DNA of 64,000 nucleotides from DASYDU01 sp050248495 (GTDB taxonomy: Bacteria; Planctomycetota; Planctomycetia; Pirellulales; Lacipirellulaceae), in assembly GCA_050248495.1 (NCBI GenBank), contig JBFWSG010000018.1:1-64000 (forward strand), in the 5' to 3' direction. The notes under the pieces were generated by a model. That model was not told the origin of the DNA. It made no database searches and saw nothing but the letters and a program-made list of their open reading frames with translations. Numbering within the stretch: position 1 is the first letter of the stretch; each line of letters starts with the position of its first letter. The translations under genes were made by a program, and so were the position numbers. Shown here piece by piece: positions 8,279 to 16,658 of this stretch.

Positions 8279-10482
8279 ACGCCCTCGCAGAGCTGATCGG
8301 CGCCTGGTGGGATTGGATTGTGGCGGCCAGCTGGCAGATTGCGCTCCTGGCGTGCGTGATTGGGGTGCTGACTTTCCTGTTGCGAGATGCGTCGCCGCGG
8401 CTGCGCTACGGTTTGTGGCTATTGGTGCTCGTGAAGGCGCTCTTGCCGCCCACGCTCACAGCGTTTTGGGGCGTGGGCTCGTGGGGCGTAGCGCCGGTAG
8501 CGAGCGTCGACTGGCCGGCGGTGGTCATGAACTCGGAGGGCGGCGGCAAGCAGCTAAGCGACACGGAATTGGGCGACACTGAAGTGAGCGACGCACAGAC
8601 CGGCGACGTCGCAGCTCCGGCGGCGCTGGCTGCTCAACGCGGCATCTCGATCTCGAGCTTGATCGTGCTGCTCTGGGCGACGGGGTGCGTGTTGTTGTGG
8701 CTGATGGTCGCCTGGCGCTATTGGCGGCTGGTGCGCGGCGTGCAGTCGATGCGGCCGATCGACGAAGGGCCGGCGCGGGTCGAGCTGGAACGGCTCGCCG
8801 AGCGGCTGGGCGTGCGACGCGTGCCCGAGCTGTTCGCAACCGAGCGGGCCACGAGCCCAATGCTGATGGGCGTCGTGCGGCCGAAGATCATTTTGCCGGA
8901 AGGCGTACTCGCGCGTCTCGATCCGAATGAAATCCGCATGGTCCTGGCCCACGAGCTCGTGCATTGGCGGCGGCGTGATACGTGGATTGGCTGGCTGCAG
9001 GTGCTAGTGCAGGGCGTGTTCTGGTTCCATCCGTTTGTGTGGTGGGCCAACACGCGGCTGAGGCATGAGCGAGAGTGTGCCTGCGACGAGATGGTGCTCC
9101 GCGAGGCACAGAGCGATCGAGACAGCTACGGCGAGACGATCGTGCGGGTGGTCACCGCGGCGCGGGGGCGGTCGTTGGCAATGGGAAACATGGTAGGTGT
9201 GTTTGAACGGGGCTCGCAGCTGCAAATGCGATTGGAGGAAATCATGAGCTTCGATCCACAAAAGCGACGGTTTGGTTGGGCGTCGCGGGCCGGTCTGGTG
9301 GCGGCGGCGCTAGTGCTGTTGCCGATGGCGGCGCCGCGCGTGGCGGCGGAAGTGGCGGCGGAAGTGGCGGCGGAAGTGGCGGCGGAAGTGGCGGCGGAAG
9401 TGGCGGCGCCGGCGGTGGAGGCAGCGGTTGCACCCGAGGCGAAGACAAGTTGGCCGGTGATCGTAAAGACGGAGCCGGCGATCGGCGCGACCGACGTCGA
9501 TCCCGGTTTGAAAGAGATCGTCGTCACGTTCGACCGCGACATGAGCACCGGCGGCTACAGCTGGACGGGCGGCGGCGAATTCTTTCCGCCGAGCCCCGAC
9601 GGGGCGATGCCGGTGTGGAAAGATCAGCGAACCTGCACGCTGCCGGTGGATTTGAAGCGCGGATCGTTCTACCGCGTGGGCATCAACTCATCCAGTCACC
9701 GCAACTTCCAGAGCGCGAGCGGAGTGCCGGCCGAGACGGCGGCGATTTATTTCGCGACCAAGGGGGCAGATCGGGCGGTGGCGAACCGCGTGCGGGTGCC
9801 GAAGTTGGTGAAGCTCGTGCCGGAGAACGGGGCGAAGGGCGTCGATCCCACGACACGAATGATCCGCGTGACGTTCGATATGCCGATGGATGAATCAAGC
9901 TATTCGTTCACCGGCGGCGGACCGAGTTTTCCCGGCGCGCCCGACGGCACGAAGCCGAAGTGGTCGGCCGACGGCAAGACGTGCCTGTTGCCGGTCGCGC
10001 TCACACCGGGGCACGAGTACAAGCTCGGCCTCAACAGCATCTCGCACAAGAACTTCACGAGCAAATGGGGCGTGCCGCTTGCGCCAGTACGATACACGTT
10101 CTCGACTTCGGGCGAACCGGTGGCGGATGCGACGGCGACAAATGACGCCGCGAGCGATCCGGGCGGAGCGCCGCAGATCGTGAAGATGACTCCGGAAAAC
10201 GGCGCGACGGACGTCGACCCGGCGCTCACGAAACTGGAAGTGACATTCGACCGGCCGATGGCGGAAGGCTTCTCGTGGACTGGCGGCGGCGAAATGTTTC
10301 CAACGATCCCAAAGGGTGCCAAGCCGCGCTGGTCCGCCGATCGCAAGACCTGCACGCTGCCGGTCGAGCTCGCGCCGGGCAAGCAGTACCGCCTCGGCCT
10401 CAACAGCCGCAGCTTCCACAACTTCGCCAGCACAGCCGGCGTGCCGCTCGAGCCGGTGGTCTACGAGTTCAAGACCAAGTAG
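8275..10482 (+). CDS. BlaR1-like M56 membrane metalloprotease with three SbsA/Ig-like repeats
   Basis: This is a 735-residue sensor/protease candidate. Residues 1-150 contain transmembrane helices. The zinc motif HELVHW (His226-Glu227, His230) and a downstream ERECACDEMVL lie on the predicted cytoplasmic side, and a further helix is near 340-356. Then come a (VAAE)n linker and three Ig-like repeats starting near residues 398, 512 and 636, each with (P/E)xxGAxxVDP and an LPV..G..Y.LGxNS signature, probably outside the membrane. Classical BlaR1 carries a penicillin-binding domain there; here it is replaced, so the ligand is unknown. It is translationally coupled to blaI and presumably cleaves that repressor. 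Confidence 0.88.
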   Translation: MNALAELIGAWWDWIVAASWQIALLACVIGVLTFLLRDASPRLRYGLWLLVLVKALLPPTLTAFWGVGSWGVAPVASVDWPAVVMNSEGGGKQLSDTELGDTEVSDAQTGDVAAPAALAAQRGISISSLIVLLWATGCVLLWLMVAWRYWRLVRGVQSMRPIDEGPARVELERLAERLGVRRVPELFATERATSPMLMGVVRPKIILPEGVLARLDPNEIRMVLAHELVHWRRRDTWIGWLQVLVQGVFWFHPFVWWANTRLRHERECACDEMVLREAQSDRDSYGETIVRVVTAARGRSLAMGNMVGVFERGSQLQMRLEEIMSFDPQKRRFGWASRAGLVAAALVLLPMAAPRVAAEVAAEVAAEVAAEVAAEVAAPAVEAAVAPEAKTSWPVIVKTEPAIGATDVDPGLKEIVVTFDRDMSTGGYSWTGGGEFFPPSPDGAMPVWKDQRTCTLPVDLKRGSFYRVGINSSSHRNFQSASGVPAETAAIYFATKGADRAVANRVRVPKLVKLVPENGAKGVDPTTRMIRVTFDMPMDESSYSFTGGGPSFPGAPDGTKPKWSADGKTCLLPVALTPGHEYKLGLNSISHKNFTSKWGVPLAPVRYTFSTSGEPVADATATNDAASDPGGAPQIVKMTPENGATDVDPALTKLEVTFDRPMAEGFSWTGGGEMFPTIPKGAKPRWSADRKTCTLPVELAPGKQYRLGLNSRSFHNFASTAGVPLEPVVYEFKTK
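9340..9408 (+). repeat. In-frame 12-bp tandem repeat (VAAE)n in the M56 gene
   Basis: The unit GTGGCGGCGGAA occurs five times in perfect tandem (9340-9399), followed by a partial sixth (to 9408). It encodes Val-Ala-Ala-Glu repeats just after the last transmembrane helix (from residue 356), a likely flexible or helical stalk. Because the unit is a multiple of three, copy changes would alter stalk length without shifting frame. Confidence 0.95.
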
Positions 10483-10503
10483 CAGCGGGCCAAGACCCGA
10501 TGT

Positions 10504-11244
10504 TTACGCGGCGCGGCGGGGGACGGTAAGAGGCATGGCGAATTCGGCGAACGCCACACGGACCGAGTCTTCGCGCGACGGATCGGCCAGGATCGCGCGG
10601 ACCTGGGCGATGGCGTAGCGGGCACATTGGGTCCGCATTGCCGGTAGGGCCAGGGCGGAGAGCAGGAGCGTGGCGGCGATCGTGACCAGGCCCGGCTGCT
10701 GCGCGCCGCCGGCGATCAGGACGAGTCCCGTGATGAATGCGACGAGCGTCGCTTCGATGCCGATCCAGAACCAGCTCCAGGCGTCGAGGGCTTGCAGCAC
10801 GAGACCGTGGTCGATGTGCGGCTGCGGGCCGCTCACGAACGGATAGAAGGCCAAACGCATGATGTGATGGCGCGAGGCGCGGAGTTCGTCTTCTGGGACG
10901 GATGTGAGGTCGATCTCGAGCTGCGCGGCGAACTCGGCGATGATCACGTCGACGTCGAAGCATTCGCGCAAAGCCAGCCAGTCGGAGATGCGGGCGTGCA
11001 GGCGGTAGATGCGGGTGGTCATGCCGACCGCGAGGGCCGGCAGCAGATAGCCGCCGGGAATGGGCAGGATCTTGTCGTCGCCAAAGGCCACGGTGAAATC
11101 GATTTGCTTGAGCAGGCGATCGAGCTCGGGCAAATGGAGCCGGAGGAGCCAGACGCCCGCCAGCGCCGCCGCGGTGGTGAACCAGAAGATGCGGTTGAGC
11201 ATCGACTGGTAGTCGGTGACGGGGGTGAGGGGGCTGAGGGACAT
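10504..11244 (-). CDS. Hypothetical multi-pass membrane protein
   Basis: The 246-residue product is not recognised. Predicted membrane segments are about residues 15-37 (IFWFTTAAALAGVWLL), a weaker one near 55-70, and two long ones in the C-terminal half (FWIGIEATLVAFITGLVLIAG and LVTIAATLLLSALALPAM). A soluble stretch rich in Asp/Glu/Arg lies between. The ATG at 11242-11244 is preferred because upstream in-frame sequence reads like non-coding DNA (Pro/Arg-rich). It is the last gene of the leftward cluster blaI-M56-HTH and 160 nt behind the HTH gene, so co-transcription is possible but not certain. Confidence 0.65.
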   Translation of the reverse strand: MSLSPLTPVTDYQSMLNRIFWFTTAAALAGVWLLRLHLPELDRLLKQIDFTVAFGDDKILPIPGGYLLPALAVGMTTRIYRLHARISDWLALRECFDVDVIIAEFAAQLEIDLTSVPEDELRASRHHIMRLAFYPFVSGPQPHIDHGLVLQALDAWSWFWIGIEATLVAFITGLVLIAGGAQQPGLVTIAATLLLSALALPAMRTQCARYAIAQVRAILADPSREDSVRVAFAEFAMPLTVPRRAA

Positions 11245-11405
11245 GAGGATGGGTGTGCGCGGCTGCGGACTCAACCGGTTAGCTAAACCGCAAGCGGTGT
11301 GGAACGCTGGTGATGGAAAAGGGGCGGCAATGGTAGCAGGAACGCGGTGGGGGCCGAAGGGCAGGTGGCGGCGGTTTCGCTCGTGCTGGCGCTCCGATGT
11401 GGCCA

Positions 11406-11627
11406 CTATTTGCGGCGGCGGGGCTGGCCGCCGAGGTTTGGCAGGTCGCTGCGGGAGCGCATCAGGCCCTGGGCGTAGGCGTTTGGCCGAAAGCCCAGCT
11501 GCACGATTGCCTGCTCGACGCGCTCGCGCGTGTCCTGGCGGACCATGCCGGGGCGATTGAGCACGCGCGAGACGGTGCTGATCGACACCTTCGCGCGGCG
11601 GGCGACGTCTTCGATGGTGGGCGTCAT
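11406..11627 (-). CDS. LacI-type helix-turn-helix domain protein, HTH domain only
   Basis: The 73-residue product is almost exactly the LacI DNA-binding head: TIEDVARRAKVSISTVSRVL is the helix-turn-helix, followed by the hinge-helix region LGFRPNAYAQGL. It then stops after a short basic tail (QPRRRK) where the sugar-binding core of a normal 330-residue LacI protein should begin. It could be a remnant or a free-standing DNA-binding head. It lies 31 nt downstream of the M56/DUF4097 gene on the same strand, so it is probably in that operon. A short protein of this kind would need another way to dimerise. Confidence 0.7.
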   Translation of the reverse strand: MTPTIEDVARRAKVSISTVSRVLNRPGMVRQDTRERVEQAIVQLGFRPNAYAQGLMRSRSDLPNLGGQPRRRK

Positions 11628-11658
11628 GATCCAGAGGGGCGACATGGCGACGCGATGC

Positions 11659-13854
11659 CTACTCTTCAATTTGCTTGATGGTGATGGAACCGCGATCGGT
11701 GGCGACGGCGTACTTGGGTCCGCCCTGGCCCAGGCGCGTGCTGATGATGTTGCCGCTTGTCGATTGGCCGGCGATCGTGATTTCGCCGTCGCGCGTCACC
11801 AGGGCCAGATCGGCATTGGTCTCGCGGGCGACTTCGAGCGTGACGTCGCCGTCGGAAGTCGAGGCGGCGAGGCCTTCCTGGACGCCGCTGCCGGTGAGGC
11901 GGAGCACGATCGAGCCTTGAGCGGTGTTGGCCGCAACCTTCGAGGCCGCCTGCGCCTCCAGCACCAGGCTCCCTTCGTGCGACGATAGACTGATGGGGCC
12001 GGCGCCCGGTTCCTCGTCGGTCAGCTTGACGGTCACGTCGCCTTCGTGCGACTCGGCGCTCAGAGGTGCGGCGACGCTGCCCGCGGCGATCGTCACGTCG
12101 CCGTCGAACGACTGAGCGCTGAGCTCGCCGCGAATGACGCCGGCGCGGAGCGTGACGTCGCCATCGTGGGCAGTGAGGGCGATCTTGTCGGACGTCGTCT
12201 GAGTGTCGACGGCGATGTCGCCGTCGTGGGTCGTTGCGGCGAGCGAGCTGGCAGTGTGCGATTTGACGGCGATGTCGCCATCGTGTGTGTTAAGAGCCAG
12301 CTTCGCTTCAAGGTCCTTGACCACAATGTCGCCGTCGCTCGTCTGAGCTTCGATCGCCAGGCCGGCGGGCACAGAGAGCGCTAGATCGATCGGCAACGCC
12401 TGATTCGGTCGATCGCCTTTGACGCGCGGCTGGATCAGGAGGGCGCCGTTTTCCAGCTTCAGCTCGACCAAATCCTCGAGCTTGTCGCCAATCGAAGCGG
12501 GGTCGGTTTGTTGGGTGTCGACTCGCACCGTGGCCTCGATGTGCAGCTTGTCGTCGTTGGCCTGGTCGATCGTGAGGCTGCCCACACGGGAAGTGATCAG
12601 TATCGAATGCACTTCCTTTTCGAGAGGGCGTACTTCGCTCGCGCGGCGGACTTCGACGTCGCCTGTCGTGGCGCTCGCCGACGCGGAGGCACTCGATTCG
12701 TGCGATTCGTGCTCCGGTTCGGCGGCGGTGATGGCCGGGAGCGTCGTCAGGCCGCCGAGCACAACGGCGAGCGCTCCGATAGCGAAACGCGTCGCACGGG
12801 AGACGCCCGTGACGGTCGGTCGCTTGTCGTCGAGGATGCCGCGGATGCGTTCTTCCAGCGGCCAGTGGCGACTCGAGAGCGAGGTCGCGGCCAGGAGCGG
12901 CTCACGATTGCCTCCGCCGGCCAGGCGGAACAAGGCCGCGCAATAGGACGGTCGGTCGAGCGAACGAATCGCGTAGTTGTCGCAGACTTCTTCGCGGGCG
13001 CGGACGAGCGCGCGGCTCACGAGGTGGGCCAGCGGGTGAAACCAGAGCACGCTGGTGAGGATTTCCTGCAGAATAACGACGCGGTGGTCGCGGCGGGCGA
13101 GATGGGCGGCTTCGTGGCAGAGGACGGAGTAAAGTTCGATGCGCGTGAGCCGGCTGATCCAGCCGGCAGGCACCAGGATGTAGTTGCCCACGATGCCGGC
13201 GGCAATGGGTCCCGCGACGTCAGCACTCTCGCGAAGTTCAGGCGGATTGCGCAAGCCCACGCGACGCTGGATGCGGGACATCAAAGACTCGGCGGGTTGG
13301 GGTTCGATGGCGCGTGCCCGCCGGACGATGTTTCGCAAACGGACGAGCGACAGCGCGAGGCCGCCGCAGCGGAACACGGCGACGATCGCCCACAGCGCGA
13401 CGACAATTTGCGCGACGCGGTGCCAGTCGAAGCCGGCAGTCGATGCGACGGATGGTCCGCTGGGGATCGCGCTGGCGGACGCTTGCGGGCAGGCTGATTC
13501 GACGGGCTCAACAGTCGTAGTCGCTCCCGCGGGTGTCGCGCTGATCGTTTGTACGACGTAGTTCTCTTGCGATTGGGTGGTGATCAAGCAGATCTCATCC
13601 GCTTGCGCGGTGGAAACAGGCGTGACAGCAGGCGCCACCTCGATATTCCAGCGCGGAACAGATAACGCGCTCGTCGCCAACATCGCCAGCGGCAGCAGGA
13701 ATGCCGCGACGACGCCCGAGAGGAGAATCGCGTGGCGGGCGGCAGCCTGCCGGCGGAGTCCGCCGGCCAGCAGCCAGGCGGCCGCGAGAATCACGGTGAT
13801 GCGTACCAGTAGATCGGGGGCCGTGCGGAGAGCGAAATCGTTGAGCAGGTTCAT
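11659..13854 (-). CDS. M56 (BlaR1-like) metalloprotease fused to a DUF4097 beta-repeat domain
   Basis: The 731-residue product begins with membrane helices (about 17-34, 42-65, 150-170), then the zinc motif HEAAHLARRDH (His247, Glu248, His251) and a REEVCDNYAI motif, as in BlaR1/MecR1. A last helix near 350-370 leads into an external region of about 330 residues. Its second half is a chain of DGDI(A/V)V-type repeats (THDGDIAV, SFDGDVTI, SHEGDVTV, TSDGDVTL), the DUF4097 pattern that forms an elongated beta-solenoid and is often called a putative adhesin. The gene starts 4 nt after blaI 2. The fusion suggests a surface- or envelope-sensing input to the repressor; the signal is unknown. Confidence 0.9.
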   Translation of the reverse strand: MNLLNDFALRTAPDLLVRITVILAAAWLLAGGLRRQAAARHAILLSGVVAAFLLPLAMLATSALSVPRWNIEVAPAVTPVSTAQADEICLITTQSQENYVVQTISATPAGATTTVEPVESACPQASASAIPSGPSVASTAGFDWHRVAQIVVALWAIVAVFRCGGLALSLVRLRNIVRRARAIEPQPAESLMSRIQRRVGLRNPPELRESADVAGPIAAGIVGNYILVPAGWISRLTRIELYSVLCHEAAHLARRDHRVVILQEILTSVLWFHPLAHLVSRALVRAREEVCDNYAIRSLDRPSYCAALFRLAGGGNREPLLAATSLSSRHWPLEERIRGILDDKRPTVTGVSRATRFAIGALAVVLGGLTTLPAITAAEPEHESHESSASASASATTGDVEVRRASEVRPLEKEVHSILITSRVGSLTIDQANDDKLHIEATVRVDTQQTDPASIGDKLEDLVELKLENGALLIQPRVKGDRPNQALPIDLALSVPAGLAIEAQTSDGDIVVKDLEAKLALNTHDGDIAVKSHTASSLAATTHDGDIAVDTQTTSDKIALTAHDGDVTLRAGVIRGELSAQSFDGDVTIAAGSVAAPLSAESHEGDVTVKLTDEEPGAGPISLSSHEGSLVLEAQAASKVAANTAQGSIVLRLTGSGVQEGLAASTSDGDVTLEVARETNADLALVTRDGEITIAGQSTSGNIISTRLGQGGPKYAVATDRGSITIKQIEE

Positions 13855-13858
13855 GAAA

Positions 13859-14257
13859 TTACCTCTGTCGATTGGTCCGGCTTTTCTTGGCTTGTTGCAG
13901 CAGTTCTTCGATCCGAGCGGACTCGGCGGCGCTCAGGCCGCGATAGTCGAGTAGCGCGGTCACGAGCCGCTCGGGCGATCCGCCGCAGACCGTGTCGAGC
14001 AGCTCGACCACGCTGTGCCCGACGGCGCCGCTCTTGGGCACTGCCGCGGAATAGAAAAACGTGCGACCTACGACACGGTGCTTCAGCCAGCCCTTTTCTT
14101 CCATGCGCTGGAGCATCGTGCGGATGGTCTCCTTGGCCAGATGGCGGCCGTCGGCGAGCCGCTCCTTGATCTCGATGGCGGCCGCCTCGCCATGTTCCCA
14201 GATGATTTCCATGATCTCGCGCTGGGCGGGCGAGAGGGGCTCGTCGGGCAGTTTCAT
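13859..14257 (-). CDS. BlaI/MecI-family transcriptional repressor (module 2)
   Basis: The 132-residue winged-helix protein shows LSPAQREIMEIIWEHGEAAA, AKETIRTMLQRMEEKGWL and HRVVGRTFFYSA, the BlaI pattern, with a C-terminal dimerisation tail ending in basic residues. It is diverged from the module 1 repressor but of the same length class. Its promoter (14308-14336) carries a 21-nt perfect palindrome of TACA-TGTA type, so autorepression is expected. The M56 gene follows after 4 nt. Proteolysis by that partner is inferred from the BlaR1-BlaI paradigm. Confidence 0.92.
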   Translation of the reverse strand: MKLPDEPLSPAQREIMEIIWEHGEAAAIEIKERLADGRHLAKETIRTMLQRMEEKGWLKHRVVGRTFFYSAAVPKSGAVGHSVVELLDTVCGGSPERLVTALLDYRGLSAAESARIEELLQQAKKSRTNRQR

Positions 14258-14307
14258 CGGGACTCCAGCGAAATGGCCGCGGCGGGAATCGGTTACTCTT
14301 CGTCGGC

Positions 14308-14336
14308 ATTATGGCTACATCGTGTAGCCATGTCAA
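14308..14336 (-). promoter_or_regulatory. Promoter of blaI 2 with a BlaI-type palindromic operator in the spacer
   Basis: On the minus strand TTGACA (14336-14331), a 17-nt spacer and CATAAT (14313-14308) form a near-consensus promoter. A perfect inverted repeat at 14311-14331 (two 9-nt arms, ATGGCTACA and TGTAGCCAT, around TCG) fills the spacer. This is the same architecture as at module 1. Confidence 0.8.
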
Positions 14337-14479
14337 CAGATAATTCTGATTTCTTGATTTACGGGTCTCCGGCGAGTTGTCGCGGGTGGTCTTGCACGAG
14401 AAAGAGGTAGACGGGAAGTTGGCGGGAGCATCATGGCTTGCAGGAGATGTAGTCAGTTCGTCGCGGAGGGAATGGTTCC

Positions 14480-15388
14480 ATGAAAATCTTTGTGGCGGGC
14501 GCGAGCGGGGCGATCGGGCGGCCGCTGGTTGCCGAATTGTTGCGACGTGGTCACACAGTGACGGGTCTTACGAATTCTGAGCGCGGCGCGGCGAAACTTA
14601 AGGAGCAGGGCGCCCTGGTGGCGCGGGCAAGTGCTTACGACCGGGAAGGGATGACGGCCGCCGTGCGGCAATCGGCGGCGGAAGTGGTCATCGACGAATT
14701 GACCAGGCTACCGGCGAGTCACGCGGAGATTGTCGACGCGCTGGCAGAGGATCGGCGACTGCGACTGGAAGGCGGAGCCAACTTACGCCGCGCTGCGCGG
14801 TCCGCGGGCGTCCGCCGTTACATTCAACAGTCGAGCGGGTTCTTTCTCGCGGCCGGCAACGGATTGGCCGAAGAGTCGGAACGCCTGGCGACGGATGCGA
14901 CGCCGGCGATTGCCGCGAATTCCGACACCTACAGTCGCCTCGAGCTGCGGTTGTTTGAGCCCGGCGAAATGGAAGGGGTCGCGCTGCGGTATGGTTTCTT
15001 TTATGGTCCAGGCACGTGGTATGATCCCGCCGGAGCATGCGCGGAAGCGGCGCGACAGCGGCAACTTGCGATTGTCGGTGCGGGGGAGGGGGTCTGGTCC
15101 TGGATCCACATCGACGATGCGGCGTCGGCGACCGTGGCGGCGCTCGAAATTCCACCCGGCACTTATCAGATCGTCGACGACGATCCGCTGCCGCAGAACC
15201 AGTGGCTACCGGCGTTCGCGCGTTTCGTCAGCGCGCCTGAGCCGCCGCGGATCACAGAGGAAGAGGCCCGTCGGGCGCTCGGCGAAGATGCGGTTTACTA
15301 TGCGACCAAGCTCCGCGGCGCGTCGAATGCCAAAGCGAAGGCCACTTTCGGCTTTTCGCCTCGGCGGTTGGAGTGGCTCGACGCTTAA
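14480..15388 (+). CDS. NAD(P)-dependent epimerase/dehydratase-family (extended SDR) protein
   Basis: The 302-residue protein has an N-terminal Rossmann fold with MKIFVAGASGAIGRPLV (the GxxGxxG dinucleotide-binding loop), followed by LRRGHTVTGLTN. RYIQQSSGFF and ALRYGFFYGPGTWY match the strand around the active site and the substrate loop of extended short-chain dehydrogenases, and WSWIHIDDAA is also typical. The substrate cannot be named. A strong GGAGGG lies about 9 nt before the ATG. It is divergent from blaI 2 and shares the intergenic region with its operator. Confidence 0.85.
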   Translation: MKIFVAGASGAIGRPLVAELLRRGHTVTGLTNSERGAAKLKEQGALVARASAYDREGMTAAVRQSAAEVVIDELTRLPASHAEIVDALAEDRRLRLEGGANLRRAARSAGVRRYIQQSSGFFLAAGNGLAEESERLATDATPAIAANSDTYSRLELRLFEPGEMEGVALRYGFFYGPGTWYDPAGACAEAARQRQLAIVGAGEGVWSWIHIDDAASATVAALEIPPGTYQIVDDDPLPQNQWLPAFARFVSAPEPPRITEEEARRALGEDAVYYATKLRGASNAKAKATFGFSPRRLEWLDA

Positions 15389-15436
15389 GTTTCGTTCGTC
15401 GTGGATCGTGCGTCGCGCGGCGTGCCGGCCAACTCG

Positions 15437-16177
15437 TCAATCGCCGTCGACGGCGACGTCGACAACAAAATCGGAACGGAGAAAATTGCGGCCCAAGAGG
15501 AGCGGATAGTTCATCTTCCCGCGATTGTTCAGCGTCACCAGCACCATTCGTTCAAAATCGTTCCAGCGGAAGGAGAGCGGCACCTTGTACCGCTCTTCCG
15601 CGTGATCGGAGGTGCGCACCAGCGCACAGCAATCGACCACGCTCTCGATCCACTGCGACGCGCCTTCGTGGTTCGTGACCTTGAAGCGAATCTCCTTGCC
15701 GACGTTGTCGAGCATCGAATGGGCTTCGTGGGGAATGACATACTCATCGACGTGCAGCGAGCAAGTGTGTGCGCCCGTGTCGACACGGGCCTGAAATTCG
15801 AGGTCGCTTTGCGCTTCGTAGACCGTCGCGGTGGCGCCGATCACATATTTCATGCGGGCGTGCGGCCAGTTCTCCGGCACGATCGCCAGCGACCGGGGAG
15901 CGAATAGATTGAGGCCGACTTCTTGCTGCGCCATGCCAATCACCAACGGCGCGGCGTCGATCGGTGTATTAAGCGCAAGCTCGCGATAGGACGCGGGCAA
16001 TAGATTCGCGCTTTGTGTGTCCGCCAGTTGCGAGATGATCGATTCGTGCGGCCGACGCGCGGCAACTTGAGTCGGCGACTCTGCCGGCATGATATAGGCA
16101 GCGAGGCCGGCCAGAGCGGCTCCGGCCGCAGCCAGCGCGACTGCCACTGGCCAACGTTGGAAAATCGGTTTTTTCAC
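15437..16177 (-). CDS. Retropepsin-like aspartic protease (ATP-dependent zinc protease/DUF785 family), membrane-anchored
   Basis: The 246-residue product has an N-terminal hydrophobic anchor (VAVALAAAGAALAGLAAYI), then a linker, then the family domain: ARVDTGAHTCSLH with the catalytic-type DTG, and VLVTLNNRGKMNYPLLLGR near the C-terminus. The family (PF05618) is historically called ATP-dependent Zn protease but adopts a retroviral-protease fold, so the older name is probably misleading. The start is a GTG. The gene converges with the epimerase gene (48-nt gap). An envelope location is inferred from the anchor. Confidence 0.82.
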   Translation of the reverse strand: MKKPIFQRWPVAVALAAAGAALAGLAAYIMPAESPTQVAARRPHESIISQLADTQSANLLPASYRELALNTPIDAAPLVIGMAQQEVGLNLFAPRSLAIVPENWPHARMKYVIGATATVYEAQSDLEFQARVDTGAHTCSLHVDEYVIPHEAHSMLDNVGKEIRFKVTNHEGASQWIESVVDCCALVRTSDHAEERYKVPLSFRWNDFERMVLVTLNNRGKMNYPLLLGRNFLRSDFVVDVAVDGD

Positions 16178-16658
16178 GGCCTCGACCTCATTCGTCGAAC
16201 GGCGGCAAAGGGCCGGAATGGAGCCTGTTTCCCAGTGAGGCGCACCCTGCTGCAGCGAGAGTCGCCACTTGACGTGTGCAACCTACCGTAACACTGCGTC
16301 AGGGCCGGGTCAACCAAATCGAACGGCCGCGACAACTGCACGTATGCGCGGCAGCAGTGAAGGCCTCTTCAGCAGGGTTGTGTAGTAAGAGCAAATTTGT
16401 GCCGGCGCGATTTGCGGCTATAACACGTTGCTGCGTCACAATTTTCCACCTACTGTACGAACTGTCACCCCAGGATTTACACGTTCCGGCATGAAAGCTG
16501 CATTTTCGCAGCGACTCCTTGCGGGAGCAAAGGGGGCGTGCGCGTTGCGTGCCAAGAACAACGCGCAGGCCATCCGCAAGGGAGAGGGTTTGCTGCGCAA
16601 AGCGTGGATTGCTTTGGCGGGAATGAGAAGCGCTTGTGCGGTCTGGGAGTAGCATGGC
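16178..16658. other. Intergenic region, 481 nt, no gene recognised
   Basis: This lies between two leftward genes: upstream of the DUF785-like gene and downstream of the secreted-protein gene. I see no convincing coding region, tRNA or repeat. It presumably holds the promoter of the DUF785-like gene, but no good -35/-10 pair stood out. Confidence 0.5.

Noticed and set aside
9276..9893. Gly-rich open frame over the 12-bp repeat
   Set aside because: Alternative frame of the repeat in the M56 gene; no start signal and no family resemblance.
12508..13497. 329-codon plus-strand frame opposite the M56/DUF4097 gene
   Set aside because: Antisense frame; the true gene on the minus strand has clear zinc-protease and repeat motifs.
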